Assembly: GCA_900637135.1 (NCBI GenBank)
Contig: LR134353.1
Span: forward strand, 3,534,001 to 3,598,000
Length of the DNA stretch: 64,000 nt
Source of the DNA: Mycolicibacterium flavescens
Lineage (GTDB): Bacteria; Actinomycetota; Actinomycetes; Mycobacteriales; Mycobacteriaceae
Reading direction: 5' to 3'
The notes beneath the pieces are model-generated. The model made no database searches. It saw only the letters and a program-made list of their open reading frames with translations, and was not told where the DNA came from. Of the stretch, positions 30,240 to 38,083 are shown one piece after another. The stretch's first letter is position 1; every line of letters begins with the position of its first letter. The translations under genes were made by a program, and so were the position numbers.

Positions 30240-30979
30240 CGTCGTGCCAGCCAATCCGTGAAGTGCGTTGCGGCGATGACGGCGCCGTCGCCGGTGACCA
30301 GGCTCCGCTCGTCGAGCGGAGTGCCGAAGTACGTCGCCTCGGTGGTGACCACGACCGGCCGCTCGTCACCGCGTGCGGCCAGCACCGCACCCGCGAGCTC
30401 GGCGAACGGCATCTTGTCGGGCCCGCCGATATCGACGTGACCGTTGCTCGGGGTCGCTACGGCTGTCCGGGCCACCTCGGCGGCGACCTCATCGGCAGCG
30501 ATCGGCTGGATCAGCGCATCGGGCGCCCGCACTTCGCCGTTGCCGCTCAGCGATTCGGTGATCGCCTCGGCGAATTCGTGGAACTGCGTGGCGCGCACGA
30601 TGCTGAATGGCAGTCCGGAATCTTTGATGATGCGTTCCTGCGCGACCTTCGCACGCAGATAACCGCTTTCGGGAAGCCCGTCGGCGCCGACGATCGACAG
30701 CGCCACGACGTGGCCCACCCGCGCGGCCGTCGCGGCACCCACCAGATTCGTCGTCGACCTCGTGAAGAAGTCCATGACCGCGTCGTCCTCGAACGACGGC
30801 GAGTTGGTCACGTCGATCACCACATCCGCGCCGGCGACCGCTTCGGCCACCCCGGCGCCGGTCAAAACGTCCAATCCGGTGGAGCGCGCCGCGGCGACCA
30901 CCTCGTGGCCGTCCGCGGTGAGGATCGATACCACCTTCGAGCCGATGAGTCCGGTCGCGCCGAACACGGTGATCTTCAT
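30236..30979 (-). CDS. NmrA/SDR-a5-like NAD(P)-binding protein
   Basis: The 247-residue atypical SDR begins with the cofactor loop MKITVFGATGLIGSKVV and contains VVIDVTNSPS and LPFSIVRATQFHEF. These are typical of NmrA-like/NAD(P)H-quinone reductase-like proteins that often lack the full Tyr-Lys catalytic pair. It follows a good AAAGG at 30979 and is translationally coupled to the nitroreductase, suggesting a joint redox task or a redox sensor plus enzyme. The precise reaction cannot be told. Confidence 0.87.
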   Translation of the reverse strand: MKITVFGATGLIGSKVVSILTADGHEVVAAARSTGLDVLTGAGVAEAVAGADVVIDVTNSPSFEDDAVMDFFTRSTTNLVGAATAARVGHVVALSIVGADGLPESGYLRAKVAQERIIKDSGLPFSIVRATQFHEFAEAITESLSGNGEVRAPDALIQPIAADEVAAEVARTAVATPSNGHVDIGGPDKMPFAELAGAVLAARGDERPVVVTTEATYFGTPLDERSLVTGDGAVIAATHFTDWLARR

Positions 30980-31095
30980 CTCGGAACCTTTCGTCGTGCC
31001 TGTCACGAAAAGACTGGCACTCCGGTGGCGGCGATCGAGCCCTTGAAAGTCCGTAGTCCGAGCGCTCACCCTCGTACGCCCTCGGGACGGCATGC

Positions 31096-31125
31096 AAAAG
31101 GCCCCCGGACAGTGTCCGGGGGCCT
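31096..31125 (-). terminator. Intrinsic terminator of the etfB-etfA operon
   Basis: AGGCCCCCGGACA (31099-31111) and TGTCCGGGGGCCT (31113-31125) form a perfect 13-bp inverted repeat around one base. On the minus strand the stem is followed by TTTT (31099-31096). It lies 13 bp after the etfA stop. Confidence 0.9.
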
Positions 31126-31138
31126 GTCGCGCGGAAAC

Positions 31139-32095
31139 TTAGCCCTTCCGAGCCTTGACCGCCTCGGTCAGCTGCGGTGTGACCTTGAACAGGTCGCCGA
31201 CGATGCCGAGGTCGGCGATCTCGAAGATCGGCGCCTCTTCGTCCTTGTTCACCGCGATGATCGTCTTGGACGTCTGCATGCCCGCGCGGTGCTGAATCGC
31301 GCCGGAGATGCCCAGGGCGATGTACAGCTGCGGCGACACCGTCTTACCGGTCTGGCCCACCTGGAACTGGCCCGGGTAGTAGCCGGAGTCGACGGCGGCA
31401 CGGGACGCGCCGACAGCGCCGCCGAGCGAGTCCGCCAGCTCCTCGACCACGTTGAAGTTCTCCGCGCTGCCCACACCGCGGCCACCCGAGACGACAACCG
31501 TCGCCTCGGTGAGCTCCGGGCGGTCACCCGCGACGGCGGGTTCGCGCTTGGTGATCTTCGTCGCGTTCTCGGCCTGGCCGGGCACCTCGACGTTGACGAC
31601 CTCGCCCGCACCGTCGGCGGGTTCAGCGTCGATGGCTCCTGCGCGCAGCGTGATGACCGGAACCTCACCGGTGGACTCGGCCTCGACGGTGAATGCACCA
31701 CCGAAGATCGAGTGCACGGCCTTGCCACCCTCCTGGACGTCGACGACGTCGGTGAGCACACCGGAACCGGTGCGGGCCGCCAACCGGCCGGCGATCTCCT
31801 TGCCGTCGGCGTTGGCCGACAGCAGAACACCGGCGGGCGACGCCGACTCGACCAGCGATGCCAGCACGTCGACCTGCGGGGTGATCAGGTAGTTCTCCGC
31901 GTCGTCGGACTCGGCGACGTAGATCTTGGCCGCGCCCGCGGCCTTCAGGCCGTCGGTGAGCGGTTCTGCGGTGCCCGGCGCGCCGACGACGACGGCCGAG
32001 GGCTCGCCGAGCTTGCGAGCCGCGGTGATCAACTCCGAGGTGACCTTCTTCAGTGCACCTTCGGCGTGCTCAACGAGCACGAGTACTTCAGCCAT
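31139..32095 (-). CDS. etfA: Electron transfer flavoprotein alpha subunit
   Basis: FAD-carrying subunit that passes electrons from acyl-CoA dehydrogenases to the membrane ETF oxidoreductase. The 318-residue product has the C-terminal FAD domain with SGGRGVG, the PGQFQVGQTGKTVSP block and ALGISGAIQHRAGM, as in FixB/EtfA. The N-terminal domain pairs with EtfB. It follows etfB by 45 bp and ends at the strong terminator at 31096. The orthologue is Rv3028c (fixB). Confidence 0.97.
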   Translation of the reverse strand: MAEVLVLVEHAEGALKKVTSELITAARKLGEPSAVVVGAPGTAEPLTDGLKAAGAAKIYVAESDDAENYLITPQVDVLASLVESASPAGVLLSANADGKEIAGRLAARTGSGVLTDVVDVQEGGKAVHSIFGGAFTVEAESTGEVPVITLRAGAIDAEPADGAGEVVNVEVPGQAENATKITKREPAVAGDRPELTEATVVVSGGRGVGSAENFNVVEELADSLGGAVGASRAAVDSGYYPGQFQVGQTGKTVSPQLYIALGISGAIQHRAGMQTSKTIIAVNKDEEAPIFEIADLGIVGDLFKVTPQLTEAVKARKG

Positions 32096-32140
32096 GAGTT
32101 CTTCTCTCGTCTCTTGTTCTTCGCAGTCTCGGTCTGGGGC

Positions 32141-32932
32141 CTAGATGATTTTCTGGGCGACCAGGTACTCGGCGATCTTGGTTCCGCCGTCGCCTTCGTC
32201 GGTGACCTTCTCGCCGGCGGTCTTCGGCGGCTTCGGCGTCGACGACAACACCTTGGACCCGGCGTTGGCGAGACCGACCTCATCGCCCTCGACACCGATC
32301 TCGGCGAGCGTGAGCTTGGTGACTTCCTTCTTCTTGGCGGCCATGATGCCCTTGAAGGACGGGAAGCGAGGCTCGTTGATCTTCTCGTTGACGCTGACCA
32401 CGGCGGGCAGCGGAGCCTCGACGAAGAACACGCCGTCGTCGGTCTCCCGCTCGCCGCTGACCTTGCCGTCCTCGACGGTCACCTTGCGCAGATGCGTCAG
32501 CTGCGGCAGACCCAGGTACTCGGCGATGATCGCGGGTACCGCGCCGCCGGTGCCATCGGTGGCCTCGTTGCCGGCGATGACCAGCTCGGTGCCCTCGATG
32601 GTCCCCAGCGCACGTGCCAGGGCCCAACCGGTCTGGACCATGTCCGAGCCGTGCATGCCCTCGTCGACGAGGTGCACGGCCTTGTCGGCACCCATCGACA
32701 GCGCCTTGCGGATCGCCTCGGTCGCGCGCTCGGGGCCGGCCGTCAGCACCGTCACAGTGCTGTCGCCGCCTTCCCTCTCCTTGATGAGCAGCGCTTCCTC
32801 GACGGCGCGCTCGTTGATCTCGTCGAGCACCGCATCGGCCGCCTCGCGGTCGAGAGTGAAGTCGCCGTCGGTGAGCTTGCGCTCCGACCAGGTGTCAGGG
32901 ACCTGTTTGATCAGGACCACGATGTTCGTCAT
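32141..32932 (-). CDS. etfB: Electron transfer flavoprotein beta subunit
   Basis: AMP-binding partner of EtfA. The 263-residue product has the N-terminal IVVLIKQVPDTWSERKL, the AMP-site region ATDGTGGAVPAIIAEYLG, and the recognition-loop region with LPAVVSVNEKINEPRFPSF and IMAAKKK, which docks to dehydrogenases. The start is the ATG at 32932; a frame open to 32977 lacks similarity. It heads the etfB-etfA operon and is divergent from the Rv3030-type methyltransferase across a 194-bp region with a palindrome at 33004. The orthologue is Rv3029c. Confidence 0.97.
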   Translation of the reverse strand: MTNIVVLIKQVPDTWSERKLTDGDFTLDREAADAVLDEINERAVEEALLIKEREGGDSTVTVLTAGPERATEAIRKALSMGADKAVHLVDEGMHGSDMVQTGWALARALGTIEGTELVIAGNEATDGTGGAVPAIIAEYLGLPQLTHLRKVTVEDGKVSGERETDDGVFFVEAPLPAVVSVNEKINEPRFPSFKGIMAAKKKEVTKLTLAEIGVEGDEVGLANAGSKVLSSTPKPPKTAGEKVTDEGDGGTKIAEYLVAQKII

Positions 32933-33003
32933 GAGTCTGGTTCGTCCTCCTCGAAGGGACCGATGATCGGCCCGCATAACACGCTTTGAGCAACAACCAC
33001 CAT

Positions 33004-33019
33004 GTTACTCGCGGGTAAC
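33004..33019. promoter_or_regulatory. Palindrome in the etfB / methyltransferase divergent region
   Basis: GTTACTCGCGGGTAAC is a 16-bp inverted repeat with one mismatched pair. It lies 72 bp upstream of the etfB start and 108 bp upstream of the methyltransferase start. It has the size and symmetry of a TetR- or GntR-type operator. The cognate regulator is unknown. Confidence 0.4.
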
Positions 33020-33126
33020 TTGTGGCGGTTCGCAGGAACACTGTAGCGGGTCGAAGTTCGTGTTCTAGCAGCACGTAGGGGGTGAACCATTCGTCTGTGG
33101 GCCGTTTCACGTTAGCCTGCCTTCCA

Positions 33127-33897
33127 ATGAGCGCTTTTGTTACTGATGGACCCGACCTCCCCCTCACCGGGGAACGCACGGTTCCGGGACTCGCGGAGGA
33201 GAACTACTGGTTCCGCCGCCACGAGGTCGTCTACGAGCAGATGGCCCACCGCTGTGCGGATCGCGACGTGCTCGAGGCAGGATGCGGCGAGGGCTATGGG
33301 GCCAACCTGATCGCCGACGTCGCCCGGTGCGTGATCGGCCTGGACTACGACGAGACAGCGGTCGCCCACGTGCGTGCGCGGTATCCGCGCGTGGACATGC
33401 GCCACGGCAACCTGGCCGAATTGCCGCTCGCAGACGGCTCGGTCGATGTCGTGGTGAACTTCCAGGTCATCGAACACCTCTGGGATCAGGGGCAATTCGT
33501 GCGCGAATGCCTGCGTGTGCTGCGGCCGGGCGGGCGTCTGCTGATGTCGACGCCGAACCGAATCACGTTCTCCCCCGGTCGGGACACCCCGGTCAACCCG
33601 TTCCACACCCGCGAACTCAACGCCGCCGAGTTGACCGAACTGCTCACCACCGAAGGGTTCGCGGTCGAAGGCGTGCACGGGGTCTTTCACGGGCCGCGGC
33701 TCGTCGAACTCGACGCCCGACACGGCGGCTCGATCATCGACGCCCAGATCGCGCGGGCAATAGCCGATGCGCCGTGGCCCGAGGATCTGCTCGCCGACGT
33801 GGCCTCCGTGCGCAGCGACGACTTCGATCTGGTCGACGCGCGCGATCGGAACATCGACGACAGCCTCGATCTGGTCGCGATCGCGGTGCGGCCGTGA
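33127..33897 (+). CDS. SAM-dependent methyltransferase of the MGLP region (Rv3030 type)
   Basis: The 256-residue class I methyltransferase has motif I VLEAGCGEGYGANLI (about 50-64), the SAM acid in VIGLDYDE, VVVNFQVIEHLWD, and the post-core LRPGGRLLMSTPN. It is the first gene of a three-gene run with a GH57 enzyme and a GT4 glucosyltransferase. In M. tuberculosis this region is tied to 6-O-methylglucose lipopolysaccharide synthesis, so a sugar O-methyltransferase is likely but not shown by the sequence alone. The ATG at 33127 gives the conserved start. Its stop overlaps the next gene (GTGA). Confidence 0.88.
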   Translation: MSAFVTDGPDLPLTGERTVPGLAEENYWFRRHEVVYEQMAHRCADRDVLEAGCGEGYGANLIADVARCVIGLDYDETAVAHVRARYPRVDMRHGNLAELPLADGSVDVVVNFQVIEHLWDQGQFVRECLRVLRPGGRLLMSTPNRITFSPGRDTPVNPFHTRELNAAELTELLTTEGFAVEGVHGVFHGPRLVELDARHGGSIIDAQIARAIADAPWPEDLLADVASVRSDDFDLVDARDRNIDDSLDLVAIAVRP

Positions 33898-35417
33898 CAT
33901 CCGCCGACCCGGCTCCGGGCCTCTTCACGCTCGTTCTCCACACCCACCTGCCCTGGCTGGCTCATCACGGCCGCTGGCCCGTCGGCGAGGAATGGCTCTA
34001 CCAGTCGTGGTCGGCGTGCTACCTCCCGCTGATGCGGGTGCTGCGCACGTTGGCGGCCGAAGGCCGCCGCCACCAGTTGACGCTGGGCATGACGCCGGTG
34101 GTCACCGCACAACTCGACGACCCGTACTGCCTGACGGGGATGCACCACTGGCTGGCGAACTGGCAGCTGCGCGCGCTCGAGGCGACTACTCTCGGTGATC
34201 CGTTGCGCCAGTTCGGTGTTCGCGAGCACGCCGAGGCCGAGCAGGCCATCGAGGACTTCGCCACGCTGTGGGCGCACGGCGGCAGCCCGTTGCTGCGCGA
34301 GGTGATCGACGCCGAAACCATCGAACTGCTCGGCGGTCCGCTCGCGCATCCGTTCCAGCCGCTGCTCAACCCGAGGCTGCGGGAATTCGCGCTTCACGAG
34401 GGGCTCGCCGATGCCCGCCTGCGGTTCGCGCACACACCCGTCGGCATCTGGGCCCCGGAATGCGCCTACGCGCCCGGCATGGAAACCGACTACGCCTCAG
34501 CCGGTGTCGGCCACTTCATGGTCGACGGCCCGTCCCTGCACGGCGACACCGCGCTCGGCCGTCCGGTCGGATCCTCCGACGTGGTGGCATTCGGCCGGGA
34601 CCTGCACGTCAGCTATCGAGTGTGGTCGCCGAAGTCCGGCTACCCCGGGCACGCCGCCTACCGCGACTTCCACACCTACGACCACACGACCGGACTCAAG
34701 CCGGCCCGGGTGACGGGCCGCAATGTGCCGTCGGAGGCCAAGGCGCCGTACGACCCGGAGCGCGCCGACCGAGCGATCGACGCCCATGTCGCCGATTTCG
34801 TCGCGGTGGTCCGGCAGCGACTATGCGACGAGAGCGAACGCATCGGGCGCCCCGCACACGTCATCGCCGCATTCGACACCGAGTTGTTCGGCCACTGGTG
34901 GTACGAGGGCCCCGTGTGGCTCGAGCGGGTGCTGCGCGCGCTGCCCGAGGCCGGTGTGCGCGTCGGCACGCTGAGCGACGCCAAGGCCGACGGTTTCGTC
35001 GGCTCGCCTGTCGAATTGCCGCCCAGCTCATGGGGTTCCGGCAAGGACTGGCAGGTGTGGGCCGGTGAGCAGGTCGCCGACCTGGTCCAGTTGAACACCG
35101 AGGTCGTCGATACCGCGCTGGCGACCATCGACAAGGCACTCGGCGAGACCGACGCTCCGCCTGCACGCAACTTCGTCGCCGACCAGATCCTGCGCGAGAC
35201 GCTGCTGACCGTGTCGAGCGACTGGCCGTTCATGGTCAGCAAGGACTCCGCGGCCGACTATGCCCGCTACCGTGCGCATCTGCACGCCCACGCCACCCGC
35301 GAGATCGCCGACGCCGCGGCGTCCGGTCGCCATGAGCATGCACAGCGCCTCGCCGCCGACTGGAATCGTGCCGACGGTCTGTTCGGCGCGCTGGACGCCC
35401 GGCGGTTACCGCGATGA
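33894..35417 (+). CDS. GH57 alpha-glucan enzyme (branching-enzyme-like, Rv3031 type)
   Basis: The 507-residue GH57-family protein has the family beginning LFTLVLHTHLPWLAHHGRWP. It has the catalytic nucleophile Glu189 in GIWAPECAYAPG and the acid/base Asp328 in AFDTELFGHWW, then a helical C-terminal domain of the branching-enzyme type (DWPFMVSKDSAADYARYR). The family cuts and transfers alpha-1,4-glucans; here it probably shapes the glucan of methylglucose lipopolysaccharide. The start GTG overlaps the methyltransferase stop by 4 bp. The glycosyltransferase follows after 100 bp holding a palindrome. The orthologue is Rv3031. Confidence 0.93.
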   Translation: MTSADPAPGLFTLVLHTHLPWLAHHGRWPVGEEWLYQSWSACYLPLMRVLRTLAAEGRRHQLTLGMTPVVTAQLDDPYCLTGMHHWLANWQLRALEATTLGDPLRQFGVREHAEAEQAIEDFATLWAHGGSPLLREVIDAETIELLGGPLAHPFQPLLNPRLREFALHEGLADARLRFAHTPVGIWAPECAYAPGMETDYASAGVGHFMVDGPSLHGDTALGRPVGSSDVVAFGRDLHVSYRVWSPKSGYPGHAAYRDFHTYDHTTGLKPARVTGRNVPSEAKAPYDPERADRAIDAHVADFVAVVRQRLCDESERIGRPAHVIAAFDTELFGHWWYEGPVWLERVLRALPEAGVRVGTLSDAKADGFVGSPVELPPSSWGSGKDWQVWAGEQVADLVQLNTEVVDTALATIDKALGETDAPPARNFVADQILRETLLTVSSDWPFMVSKDSAADYARYRAHLHAHATREIADAAASGRHEHAQRLAADWNRADGLFGALDARRLPR

Positions 35418-35440
35418 CCCCACCCCCAGCCTTCACTTCC

Positions 35441-35501
35441 GCGAGCGACCGTGTTTGCACACCGACACGCCGCTCCGCGTGTACATTTTCCGGTCACTCG
35501 C
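35441..35501. repeat. Dispersed 61-bp imperfect palindrome, copy B
   Basis: It begins GCGAGCGACCGTGTTTG and ends CGGTCACTCGC, so the outer arms pair. The copy at 49726 is also 61 bp, with the first 17 bases identical and a shared central CGACACGCCGC. It lies just upstream of the glucosyltransferase start at 35518, so it may affect that transcript. Confidence 0.6.
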
Positions 35502-35517
35502 ACAGGAGTCAGCGACC

Positions 35518-36759
35518 GTGAAGATCCTCAAGGTGTCGTGGGAGTACCCGCCGGTCGTGGTCGGCGGACTCGGCAGGCACGTCCATCATCTCGCCACCGC
35601 GCTCGCCGAAGCGGGCCACGAGGTCGTCGTGCTGAGCCGGCGACCGTCGAACACCGACCCCGCCACGCATCCGACCACCGACGAGATCGCCGAAGGCGTG
35701 CGCGTGGTCGCGGCGGCGCACGATCCGCACGAGTTCGATTTCGGCAAGGACATGATGGCCTGGACGTTGGCGATGGGCCACGCGATGGTCAGAACCGGTT
35801 TGACGCTGAAGTCGCGACGCGGCCGCCCTTGGCGCCCCGACGTCGTACACGCACACGACTGGCTGGTCGCACATCCCGCGATCGCCCTGGCCGAATTCTT
35901 CGATGTACCACTGGTATCCACGATCCACGCCACCGAGGCCGGCAGACATTCCGGGTGGGTGTCGGGCCGCATCAGCAGACAGGTCCACGCGGTGGAATCG
36001 TGGTTGGTGCGCGAATCCGATTCGCTGATCACCTGTTCGGCCTCGATGCGCGATGAGGTCTCGGAGCTCTTCGGGCCGGGCCTGGCCGAGTCGTATGTCA
36101 TCCGCAACGGGATCGACTGCAGTCGCTGGCCATTCGCTCAACGCAAGCCCCGGACCGGACCTGCCCGATTGCTGTATCTCGGTCGGCTCGAGTATGAGAA
36201 AGGCATCCACGACGCAATCGCCGCGCTACCCCGAATCAGGCGCACCCACCCCGGTACCACGCTGACGATCGCCGGCGAGGGCACCCAGCTCGATTGGCTC
36301 GTCGATCAGGCGCGAAAGCACAAGGTGCTCAAGGCGACCGCGTTCGCCGGACACCTCGACCACGACGCGTTGGTGAACCTGCTGCACACCGCCGACGCAG
36401 CCGTATTGCCCAGCCACTACGAGCCGTTCGGCATCGTCGCACTGGAAGCTGCGGCGACCGGAATCCCCTTGGTGACCTCGAACGTCGGCGGGTTGGGCGA
36501 GGCGGTCATCGACGGTGAAACCGGAATGTCCTTTCCGCCACGCGATACCGCGCGCTTGGCGGCGGCTGTCCGCTCGGTTCTCGACGACCCGCACGCCGCC
36601 CAGCAACGCGCGATCGCCGCCCGCGAGCGGCTCACCTCGCAGTTCGAATGGCACGCGATCGCAGAAGAAACCGCGCAGGTGTACCTGGCCGCCAAACGCC
36701 GTGAGCGCGAACCACATCGGCGCCGACCCATCATCGAACACGCCCTGCCCGGCCGCTGA
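35518..36759 (+). CDS. GT4-family alpha-1,4-glucosyltransferase (Rv3032 type)
   Basis: The 413-residue GT-B glycosyltransferase begins KILKVSWEYPPVVVGGLGRHV, with the acceptor-side Gly loop. It contains HAHDWLVAHPAIALA, the donor-domain LLYLGRLEYEKGIHDAI and the GT4 E-x7-E block EPFGIVALEA. The M. tuberculosis orthologue Rv3032 elongates the alpha-1,4-glucan of methylglucose lipopolysaccharide and also contributes to cytosolic glucan. The GTG at 35518 was chosen, as the strand-turn-Gly start of the fold begins there; an in-frame extension to 35260 runs back into the GH57 gene. A strong hairpin follows the stop. Confidence 0.94.
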   Translation: MKILKVSWEYPPVVVGGLGRHVHHLATALAEAGHEVVVLSRRPSNTDPATHPTTDEIAEGVRVVAAAHDPHEFDFGKDMMAWTLAMGHAMVRTGLTLKSRRGRPWRPDVVHAHDWLVAHPAIALAEFFDVPLVSTIHATEAGRHSGWVSGRISRQVHAVESWLVRESDSLITCSASMRDEVSELFGPGLAESYVIRNGIDCSRWPFAQRKPRTGPARLLYLGRLEYEKGIHDAIAALPRIRRTHPGTTLTIAGEGTQLDWLVDQARKHKVLKATAFAGHLDHDALVNLLHTADAAVLPSHYEPFGIVALEAAATGIPLVTSNVGGLGEAVIDGETGMSFPPRDTARLAAAVRSVLDDPHAAQQRAIAARERLTSQFEWHAIAEETAQVYLAAKRREREPHRRRPIIEHALPGR

Positions 36760-36772
36760 TCAGACGTGCCGA

Positions 36773-36803
36773 CTGGCGGGGATCGTGGATTGATCCCCGC
36801 CAG
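36773..36803. terminator. Bidirectional hairpin terminator
   Basis: CTGGCGGGGATC (36773-36784) and GATCCCCGCCAG (36792-36803) form a perfect 12-bp stem with a 7-nt loop. It lies between the convergent glucosyltransferase and IniB-like genes, 14 bp after one stop and 20 bp before the other. The T-run is weak. Confidence 0.75.
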
Positions 36804-36822
36804 CGGCGTTGTGTGGTTGGGC

Positions 36823-37818
36823 TCAGAACAGGCCGGTGTCGACGGTGGTGCTCACATCGACATCGGTGTTGACCTGACCGGAGTTGTCAGTCGAATTGTC
36901 TTGTCCGGAGTTGTCGACCGAGTTGTCGACCGAGTTGTCCACCGAGTTGTCCTCAATGCTCGACCCGCCCGAGATGCCGCCGGTCACGCTGCCGTCGATA
37001 TCGCCGACATTGGTCTGGTTGCCATCGACATTGGTGGTGGTCGTGTCGTTGTCGTTGATCACGATCCCGCCACCCGAGCCGCCGGCCCCACCGGTGGCGT
37101 TGCCGCCGTCATTGTCGACCCCGATCAGGCCGCCACCGCCGTCACCGCCCGAGGCGCTGCCGCCGCTGCCACCGCTCATGTCGACGTCGTTGATCACCGG
37201 GCCCTCGTTGTCGGAGATGATGTCGCCGCCGGCGGTCTGGTCTCCGCTGTCGTCGATCTCATTGTCCTCGCCGATGTTGACGTTGGAGTCCTCGATGTCA
37301 CCGGTGTTGACGTTCTCGTTGTCATCGCCGACGACGTTGCCGTCACCCTCGACGTTGGTGGCATCGATATCGCCTGCGGTGCCGGTGTTGACCACCCCAC
37401 CGTCGGTGGCGGTGTTGGTGGTCTTGTCACCGAAGGTGATGTCACCGAACTCCAGCCCAAAGTTGCCGATACCCTGCTGCTGATCCTCACCGGCGTGGTT
37501 GACCGTGTTGGTCTCCGGGCTCAAGAACCGGGTGTCGTTATGGCTGAGGGTGTCGTTGTTGGACAACACCTCGGTCTGCCGCTGCGGGGCGAACGCGATC
37601 CCGTGCGTCTGGGCCACCGCCTGCTGCAGCCCCACCACCGGATCACCACCCCCATGCACCACCGCCGCAGGCGCCACGGCCGCGGCGGCGTGCTGCAGTT
37701 GGGCTGCGGACGCGTTCTGCACGCCGGCACCGCACATGGCCCGTTCTGGATCGTCGACGAAGGCCTGAGCCGAGACCTCGTCACGGAACAGGTTCAGAAT
37801 CCAGTCGATTACGTTCAT
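36823..37818 (-). CDS. IniB-like protein with acidic Asn/Asp/Gly repeat tail
   Basis: The 331-residue protein has an IniB-type N-terminal domain (1-85: MNVIDWILNLFRDEVSAQAF, then VVGLQQAVAQTHGIAF). The long low-complexity tail is rich in Asp, Asn, Gly, Thr and Ser and almost free of basic residues. The tail has loose GD-x-N-x-V repeats (about 140-200), a Gly-rich block (about 215-250), and DNSVDNSVDNSVDNS near 295. No signal peptide, membrane helix or sorting motif is visible. IniB heads the isoniazid-induced iniBAC operon in M. tuberculosis, but here no dynamin-like iniA or iniC adjoins it. The function is unknown; the spacing suggests a scaffold or fibrous protein. Confidence 0.75.
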   Translation of the reverse strand: MNVIDWILNLFRDEVSAQAFVDDPERAMCGAGVQNASAAQLQHAAAAVAPAAVVHGGGDPVVGLQQAVAQTHGIAFAPQRQTEVLSNNDTLSHNDTRFLSPETNTVNHAGEDQQQGIGNFGLEFGDITFGDKTTNTATDGGVVNTGTAGDIDATNVEGDGNVVGDDNENVNTGDIEDSNVNIGEDNEIDDSGDQTAGGDIISDNEGPVINDVDMSGGSGGSASGGDGGGGLIGVDNDGGNATGGAGGSGGGIVINDNDTTTTNVDGNQTNVGDIDGSVTGGISGGSSIEDNSVDNSVDNSVDNSGQDNSTDNSGQVNTDVDVSTTVDTGLF

Positions 37819-37948
37819 CTCAGTGGTCCTTTCGGATGTCTGGTCGCCGACCTCCGGCGAACTGATGCGAACGTTACGAATCCGCGGATATCCCGAAAAC
37901 GGGTCGAAGCCCCCTCGCTGCGGTGGATGGATGCAGGGTCAACCCAGA

Positions 37949-37969
37949 CCCCTATTAGGGGATTAGGGG
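37949..37969. promoter_or_regulatory. Palindromic box upstream of the IniB-like gene
   Basis: CCCCTATTAGGGG (37949-37961) is a 13-bp palindrome with 6-bp arms around one base. The half-site TTAGGGG follows again at 37963-37969, giving three aligned half-sites. It lies about 131 bp upstream of the IniB-like start, within 265 bp of non-coding DNA. It looks like an activator-binding site; the protein that reads it is unknown. Confidence 0.5.
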
Positions 37970-38007
37970 CGGTTCTCTGTGAGCAGTTCGTGGTCACCGA
38001 ACGGCGA

Positions 38008-38066
38008 CGAGCGTGCGCAAACTGTTGAATTTCAGCGGCGTGGCGTATGCAGACACGCGCGCTCGC
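38008..38066. repeat. Dispersed ~60-bp imperfect palindrome, copy C
   Basis: On the minus strand this reads CGCGAGCGCGCGTGTCTG and, after ACGCCACGCCGC, ends with GTTTGCGCACGCTCG. It shares the GCGAGCG arms and ACGCCGC centre with copies A, B and D. It lies 18 bp after the stop of the acetyltransferase gene, where it could end transcription. Confidence 0.5.
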
Positions 38067-38083
38067 GGAAACCAGAGTGCGTG

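Noticed and set aside
29552-32989. 1145-residue plus-strand reading
   Set aside because: It lies antisense to the nitroreductase, NmrA-like, etfA and etfB genes, all of which are clear families. High GC leaves antisense frames open, and the product is Arg/Gly/His-rich with no similarity.
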